A DNA stretch of 64,000 nt from VHCN01 sp964589935. Lineage in GTDB: Bacteria; Verrucomicrobiota; Verrucomicrobiia; Limisphaerales; VHCN01. The translations under genes and the position numbers were made by a program. Location of the stretch: assembly GCA_964589935.1 (NCBI GenBank), contig CAZPVD010000001.1:124001-188000 (forward strand). The letters run 5' to 3'. Of this stretch, positions 60,001-64,000 are shown in pieces (within the stretch, counting starts at the first letter, position 1; the number at the start of each line of letters is the position of its first letter). The notes below the pieces were generated by a model that did not search any database, was not told the origin of the DNA, and saw only the letters and a list, made by a program, of their open reading frames with translations.

Positions 60001-61257
60001 TCACCCAGCCTTGACTGATGTGGATGTGGTTTGCGTTGCGGCTGGTTCCGATGGAACAGCCGCGACGGCAACGGGCGTCGCCACGACACGCGTCGGCTCG
60101 GCAACGAGTGGAAGGCTGATGCTGACTTGCGTGGCCCATTTGTCTGAGGGCGACTCGATTTCGATGGTGCCGTTGGCCGCGCGGACGATGGCGCTGGCGA
60201 GATACAGACCCGAGCCGGTGTGAGGCGGGCCTTTGGTGGTGAAGAACGACTCGAAGATGTGCGGCTTCACGTCATCTGTGATGCCCGTGCCGTTGTCGGC
60301 GATGCGGATGAACTGCCGTTCCTCGTTGCGCTCGACCTTGATGATGACGTGTGCCGGGTCTTTTTCCTCGGTGGCTTCAAGCGCATTGTAGAGCAGATAG
60401 AGAAATGCCTTGCCCAGTTCGCTCGGCATCCCGCGCCATTCGCACGTCGGATCAAGCTCGGTCGAGATGGTCACGCCAAACTTGAAGAGCTGCGGTGCCA
60501 TGAGATGGATGAGGTCCTGCACGAATTCCGCGAGATAGATCACGCGCGGCGTGCGGCTGGCCGCGCCGACGAGCATGAGGCGGCGGAATTTTTCGTTCAC
60601 GCGCCGGAAGTCCACGTCCACGAGCCGGAGGCGGTGGCGAACTTCTTCAGGAACACGTTCCTGAACGTAGAGTCGCTGCACGCCGGCGATTGCGCCAGTG
60701 AGCGGTTGTTGAACTTCCTGGAGAAAGTCCAGCGTGAGCCGGCCAAACTGCGCCAGCCAGTGCGACGCGAGAATGCCCGGCTGCGTGGAGGTGATGCGTT
60801 GCTGGAGCGCTTCCACTTGCGCCCGCAATGCCGCGGGTGCCGCGTAGGCTTCAGCCAGTTCGTGGTGGAGCTGCACGATGGAGAGCGCGACGCGTAACCG
60901 CACGATGAACTCCTGTTGATCCAGCGGCTTGGACACGTAATCGAGTCCACCCACCTCGATGCCGCGCGAACGATCCTCGGTGTGAACATTCGCGCTGAGG
61001 AACAAAACCGGGATGTGCTTCGTCCGCTCCTGCATCTTCAACTGCCGACACAGCTCGTAGCCATCCATGTCCGGCATCGAGACATCCGTGATGACGAGGT
61101 CCACCATGTCGCGGTTGAGGAAATCCACGGCCACCTTGCCGCTTTGCGCGGTGAAGCACTCCGCACCCGCGTTGCGCAACGCCAGGCGCAGGTGCTTGAG
61201 TGATTCAGGCGTGTCGTCCACGGCGAGCACGCGCGGCTTGCTGTCGGTTTGGGCCAT
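60001..61257 (-). CDS. receiver plus kinase-like ATPase without phospho-acceptor His
   Basis: 418 residues from ATG 61257. Receiver domain (8-125) with Asp58 in LVITDVSMPDMDG and Lys110. Then a dimerisation-like helix region where the usual FLHEL-type motif reads FLQEVQQPLTG: Gln180 stands where a His would be phosphorylated. An HATPase_c domain follows with LLYNALEAT, IADNGTGI and GSGLYLASAIV. It cannot autophosphorylate in the usual way. It may bind ATP, sense through the receiver and act as a scaffold or phosphatase. Confidence 0.85.
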   Translation of the reverse strand: MAQTDSKPRVLAVDDTPESLKHLRLALRNAGAECFTAQSGKVAVDFLNRDMVDLVITDVSMPDMDGYELCRQLKMQERTKHIPVLFLSANVHTEDRSRGIEVGGLDYVSKPLDQQEFIVRLRVALSIVQLHHELAEAYAAPAALRAQVEALQQRITSTQPGILASHWLAQFGRLTLDFLQEVQQPLTGAIAGVQRLYVQERVPEEVRHRLRLVDVDFRRVNEKFRRLMLVGAASRTPRVIYLAEFVQDLIHLMAPQLFKFGVTISTELDPTCEWRGMPSELGKAFLYLLYNALEATEEKDPAHVIIKVERNEERQFIRIADNGTGITDDVKPHIFESFFTTKGPPHTGSGLYLASAIVRAANGTIEIESPSDKWATQVSISLPLVAEPTRVVATPVAVAAVPSEPAATQTTSTSVKAG

Positions 61258-61357
61258 CGTGATAGGTGTGGTGCCAGCAGTGTAAGCCGTGAGCGGCGAA
61301 AGGCAAGCCGCCAACTTTTCTCTCGCGCCACTTGCGCGTCTGCGGCAATTTCCGCGC

Positions 61358-62206
61358 GTGCCGAACGTGACCGCCATCGCGAGAACTCTCACTGCTGCGC
61401 TGCTCGCCGTCGCGTTTGTCGCGTGCAAGAAGGGGGCGAAAGTTGATTCCGCCGCAAAGCCTTCACCGGAAAAGTCCGCGCCGCCCGCCGCGATGTCGAA
61501 GTTCCCCGCGACGAAGGAGCAGCCCTACGTCAACACGCTTGGGATGAAGTTCGTCCCTGTTCCCGGCACGAAGGTCCTCTTCAGCATTTGGGAAACGCGC
61601 GTCAGCGATTACATGGCCTTCGCTTCGAGCAAGGGCGTGCGCGACTTCGCCGCCTCCGGTTTTCTCCAGCGCACGAACCACCCCATCACCAATGTCAACT
61701 GGCACGAGGCCGCCGCCTTCTGCCGCTGGCTCACCGAGAAGGAACGCAAGGAAGGCAAACTCGGCGCAAAGGATTTGTATCGCCTGCCCACCGACGAGGA
61801 ATGGAGCGCCGCCATTGGCCCCGACCGATTCCCGTGGGGCAACACCTGGCCCAAGCGCGCCGACATGAAAAACCTCCCCGGCTACAAACCCGACAAGGGC
61901 GACAACACCGCGCCCGTCGGCAGCTTCGCCGCGAACAAGCAGGGCATCCACGACCTCGGCGGCAACGCGATGGAATGGGTCCTCGACTGGTATGTGAAGG
62001 ACATGAACCCCAAGGAAGTCCGCATGGAAGACAAGCGCCTCAACGACGACGCCGGCGGCCGCAAGTTCAAGGTGCTGCGCGGCGGCTCGTGGGTCTTCTG
62101 GGACTCCACCTCGCTCCTCAACGCCTACCGTTTCCCGAACCTGCCCGAAAACCGCGGCGGCCTCTACGGCTTCCGTTGTGTGCTGGCACCCGGCGAGGGA
62201 AAGTGA
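61358..62206 (+). CDS. SUMF1/FGE-type domain lipoprotein
   Basis: 282 residues from GTG 61358 (GTG 61289 and 61367 are alternatives). A hydrophobic signal ends VAFVACKK, probably a lipoprotein site. A formylglycine-generating-enzyme-like (SUMF1) domain follows: YVNTLGMKFVPVPGT, VNWHEAAAFCRWLTEKER, YRLPTDEEWSAAIG, DLGGNAMEWVLDWY, and RGGSWVFWD with GFRCV. The catalytic cysteine pair of true FGE is not visible, so it is likely a binding or structural version. Upstream is the receiver-ATPase gene in divergent orientation. Confidence 0.82.
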   Translation: MPNVTAIARTLTAALLAVAFVACKKGAKVDSAAKPSPEKSAPPAAMSKFPATKEQPYVNTLGMKFVPVPGTKVLFSIWETRVSDYMAFASSKGVRDFAASGFLQRTNHPITNVNWHEAAAFCRWLTEKERKEGKLGAKDLYRLPTDEEWSAAIGPDRFPWGNTWPKRADMKNLPGYKPDKGDNTAPVGSFAANKQGIHDLGGNAMEWVLDWYVKDMNPKEVRMEDKRLNDDAGGRKFKVLRGGSWVFWDSTSLLNAYRFPNLPENRGGLYGFRCVLAPGEGK

Positions 62207-62218
62207 CACGCTGACGAT

Positions 62219-62800
62219 ATGAGCGACCTGCTCTCAGGCCAATGCCAGCAATGCGGCGGTGAATTCGACTTCGCCGCCAGCGACGCCGGCGCCATCGGCG
62301 AATGCCCGCACTGCGGTAAGGACACCCTGTTCCAAGTTGCCGGTGAAACTGTTGCCGAAGCCGCTGCTGAAGATACTGAAACTCCCTCATCGCCGCGTTC
62401 ATCCCGGCGCTGGCTTGTCGTCGCGGGAATTGCGTTCGCCGTCCTCGCGCTGGCGGGAACGGCCGCCGCATTCTACGTGAAGCGCAGCAACGGCGGCGGC
62501 TCATCCGGTGTGCGCTCCGCGGCGAACAACCCCGCCGCGCTCGCCGCGGAGGCCGAGACCGCCAAGGATGTCATGCCCGTGATTGCGGCGTATCAAGGCG
62601 GGCAGACCGCCGACCAGATCCGGCGTGGACGCGACGTGTTCTGGAACAGTTGCTCCGAGTGCCACCGATTTTACGACCCGTCCTTCTACACGTCGAGCCA
62701 GTGGAGCGCGACCCTCGGCAACATGCGCGGCAAGGCCAAGCTCAACGCCGCGCAATACGACGACCTCCTCGTCTTCGTCAAATCTCTCCGCGAGCCGTAG
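62219..62800 (+). CDS. zinc-ribbon / membrane helix / cytochrome c fusion
   Basis: 193 residues. N-terminal zinc ribbon with CQQC (Cys9, Cys12) and CPHC (Cys29, Cys32), a membrane helix at 64-87, a linker, then a c-type heme site CSECH (Cys145, Cys148, His149) with Met169 in LGNMRGK as a likely sixth ligand. The heme part must lie outside the cytosol and the ribbon inside. It begins 12 bases after the SUMF1 gene and may be cotranscribed. No partner oxidase is adjacent. Confidence 0.82.
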   Translation: MSDLLSGQCQQCGGEFDFAASDAGAIGECPHCGKDTLFQVAGETVAEAAAEDTETPSSPRSSRRWLVVAGIAFAVLALAGTAAAFYVKRSNGGGSSGVRSAANNPAALAAEAETAKDVMPVIAAYQGGQTADQIRRGRDVFWNSCSECHRFYDPSFYTSSQWSATLGNMRGKAKLNAAQYDDLLVFVKSLREP

Positions 62801-62812
62801 CCGTAGCAGTGT

Positions 62813-63661
62813 TCACTCCAGGCCGAGCGGCGGGCCAGTCACAATCATGCCGTGGGCTTCGAACAACCGCTTCAATCCGTTTTTCTGTTCGTCCGTATAG
62901 GTCTTGTTGATGGCCTGCTCGCGCGTTGGCAGGTCTTTGAATTTGGCCAGCACCCGAAAGAACTCCTCGATTTTGCCGGCCGGTTGGTAGGTATTGATGA
63001 TCTTGGCTGGAACGCCGCCCCACGAGTGCTCGACGTTGCGTGGGATGAACATGGATTCACGAGCGCCGAGGTGGAACCGCTTCTTGCCGATCTCCAACTC
63101 CACCTCGCCCTCGACGACGTAAATCCATTCATCCTGTTCCGGGTTCAGATGGCGCGGCCATCCGGTGTTGTTGACCTCTAACACACACATCGCGCCACCG
63201 GTGTCCTTTCCCGACACCTTGCAATCAATCGTCGTGCCGTGGCGGTTGAACCCCTCATTGAAGCGATCCTTTCCCGCCGCGACGGTGAAGCCCGCAAACA
63301 GTTCCTCAGTCTTCATTTTCTTTTTCCCTTTCAAGTGCTGGATGGTTTTCTCGATGGTCGCAATCAAGCGGCGGGTCCGCGCGAGGTCGTTGTTCAGGAC
63401 TTTCCGGTGCGATTCGAGGGCCGCGACGATCTCGAAATCGCGCCGGCCGAGGATTCGTTTGATCTGCTTCAACTCGAACCCCAGCTCCCGGTAGAACAGG
63501 ATTTGCTGGAGCTTCAGGAGCTGGGCTTCCTCATAGAACCTGTAGCCGTTCGCGCCGAGATAGGCGGGCTTGAGCAGGCCCGTTTCATCGTAAAAATGAA
63601 GCGTGCGCACGCTGACGCCCGACATCGCTGCCACTTGTTTGACTGTGCAAGTCATCGTCAT
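62813..63661 (-). CDS. MerR-family regulator fused to a cupin domain
   Basis: 282 residues. MerR HTH at 5-75 (VKQVAAMSGVSVRTLHFYDETGLL) with the linker helix to about 115, then a cupin beta barrel at about 145-235 with His171, Glu178 and His212 as possible metal ligands (HLNPEQDEWIYVVEGEVELEIG, IPRNVEHSWGG). Most MerR regulators carry a small effector domain, not a cupin, so this fusion probably senses a small organic ligand or metal. No clear target operator was found in its own promoter. Confidence 0.85.
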   Translation of the reverse strand: MTMTCTVKQVAAMSGVSVRTLHFYDETGLLKPAYLGANGYRFYEEAQLLKLQQILFYRELGFELKQIKRILGRRDFEIVAALESHRKVLNNDLARTRRLIATIEKTIQHLKGKKKMKTEELFAGFTVAAGKDRFNEGFNRHGTTIDCKVSGKDTGGAMCVLEVNNTGWPRHLNPEQDEWIYVVEGEVELEIGKKRFHLGARESMFIPRNVEHSWGGVPAKIINTYQPAGKIEEFFRVLAKFKDLPTREQAINKTYTDEQKNGLKRLFEAHGMIVTGPPLGLE

Positions 63662-63837
63662 TTCCCCGCGGCGGCCACCATGGCCCCCGCGGTTGCCAGA
63701 GACTCTCGGGAATCACGTAACGTGAGGGTCAAGGGGCATTTTTTCGCGGGAGGAAGAAATTTTGAAGGAGAAACTAGCCGCGAACTGAACGCGACCGAAG
63801 CCGGGCTGCTGAAGGTCAAATTGATGCATGACGCCAA

Positions 63838-63868
63838 TTCCGTGTTTCCTCCGCGTTGCATCCGTGGC
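63838..63868. repeat. half-element of the 11-bp-phased heptamer repeat (copy 3)
   Basis: Only the right arm is present: TTCCGTG at 63838, CTCCGCG at 63849 and ATCCGTG at 63860, each 11 bases apart, ending in GTGGC. It stops 13 bases before the ATG at 63881, as in the two complete copies. Confidence 0.75.
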
Positions 63869-63880
63869 TAAATCGCGCGC

Positions 63881-64000
63881 ATGACAGCCCGGTCGTTTGC
63901 GCTTATGGCACTTTCTGTTTTTCCCCTGTGCGGCTTCGCGGAGAATCGCCCCGTTGGCAAGCCCTTCCTCACGCGGTCTGAAATCATCGCGCAGCACGGC
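63881..64000 (+). CDS. secreted protein, 3' end outside window; gamma-glutamyltransferase-like start possible
   Basis: Forty residues visible: a signal peptide MTARSFALMALSVFPLCGFA then ENRPVGKPFLTRSEIIAQHG. The RSEIIAQHG segment resembles the start of gamma-glutamyltransferase precursors, which often read RSVVxAKHG, but this is weak evidence. TAAATC lies six bases before the ATG and a repeat half-element ends 13 bases before it. The rest is outside the window. Confidence 0.45.
   Translation, partial: MTARSFALMALSVFPLCGFAENRPVGKPFLTRSEIIAQHG

Noticed and set aside
1..64000. tRNA, rRNA, CRISPR arrays, transposases or integrases
   Set aside because: None were recognised by eye in either strand; short RNA genes without strong features could still be missed.

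Overview
The window is a GC-rich bacterial chromosome segment with dense coding and almost no long intergenic space. Gene content (DUF1501 Tat protein, CehA/McbA-like metallohydrolase, GYF_2 and DUF2752 proteins, a 3,274-residue Ig/LamG/SBBP surface protein with a C-terminal YRV-type tail, and many short palindromic intergenic repeats) suggests Verrucomicrobiota, most likely the Pedosphaera/Limisphaera lineage. This assignment is inferred; no rRNA, tRNA, CRISPR array or intact transposase is visible.

Layout. 0-9.5 kb: end of transaldolase, an SDR, an FHA protein, hemB, a DUF4230 protein, a Dabb protein, DUF420, a DUF485/ActP-type symporter pair and an orphan Wzz/BY-kinase-like protein. 9.6-19.7 kb: a sugar/sugar-acid catabolic cluster (UxaE-like epimerase, TIM-barrel isomerase, RbsD/FucU mutarotase, two aldo/keto reductases, two zinc alcohol dehydrogenases, a UxaA-family dehydratase). 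Two small toxin-antitoxin-like cassettes interrupt it. One is hicBA, lying between two copies of the xseB promoter and 5' end. The other is a nucleotidyltransferase pair, lying between an aldo/keto reductase gene and a diverged copy of that gene's last codons. 19.8-24.4 kb: ArsR regulator, COG0523 metallo-GTPase, CoaB-like protein and small membrane proteins.

24.4-31.1 kb: a formate dehydrogenase locus with fdhD, an aquaporin translationally coupled to a NuoE-NuoF fusion, and the catalytic subunit. The catalytic gene has an in-frame TGA at codon 363 followed by a bacterial SECIS-like hairpin, so it is read here as one selenoprotein gene and not two ORFs. 31.1-35.8 kb: serine hydrolase, 3-hydroxyisobutyrate dehydrogenase-like reductase and CehA-like protein. 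36-42.6 kb: a two-component cluster (multi-PAS kinase, NarL-type regulator, single receiver, hybrid kinase with a degenerate HPt). 42.7-59 kb: DUF1501, the giant surface protein, a PQQ-propeller protein, an SDR, enolase and a small LamG paralogue of the giant protein. 59-64 kb: exported methyltransferase, receiver-ATPase protein lacking its phospho-acceptor His, SUMF1-domain protein, zinc-ribbon/cytochrome c fusion, MerR-cupin regulator and the start of a secreted protein.

Three themes cut across the genes: small cassettes bounded by duplicated host-gene ends; short repeat elements placed exactly at gene borders (13-14 nt before start codons, or supplying stop codons); and a set of genes whose -10-like hexamer lies six bases before ATG, suggesting leaderless mRNAs.
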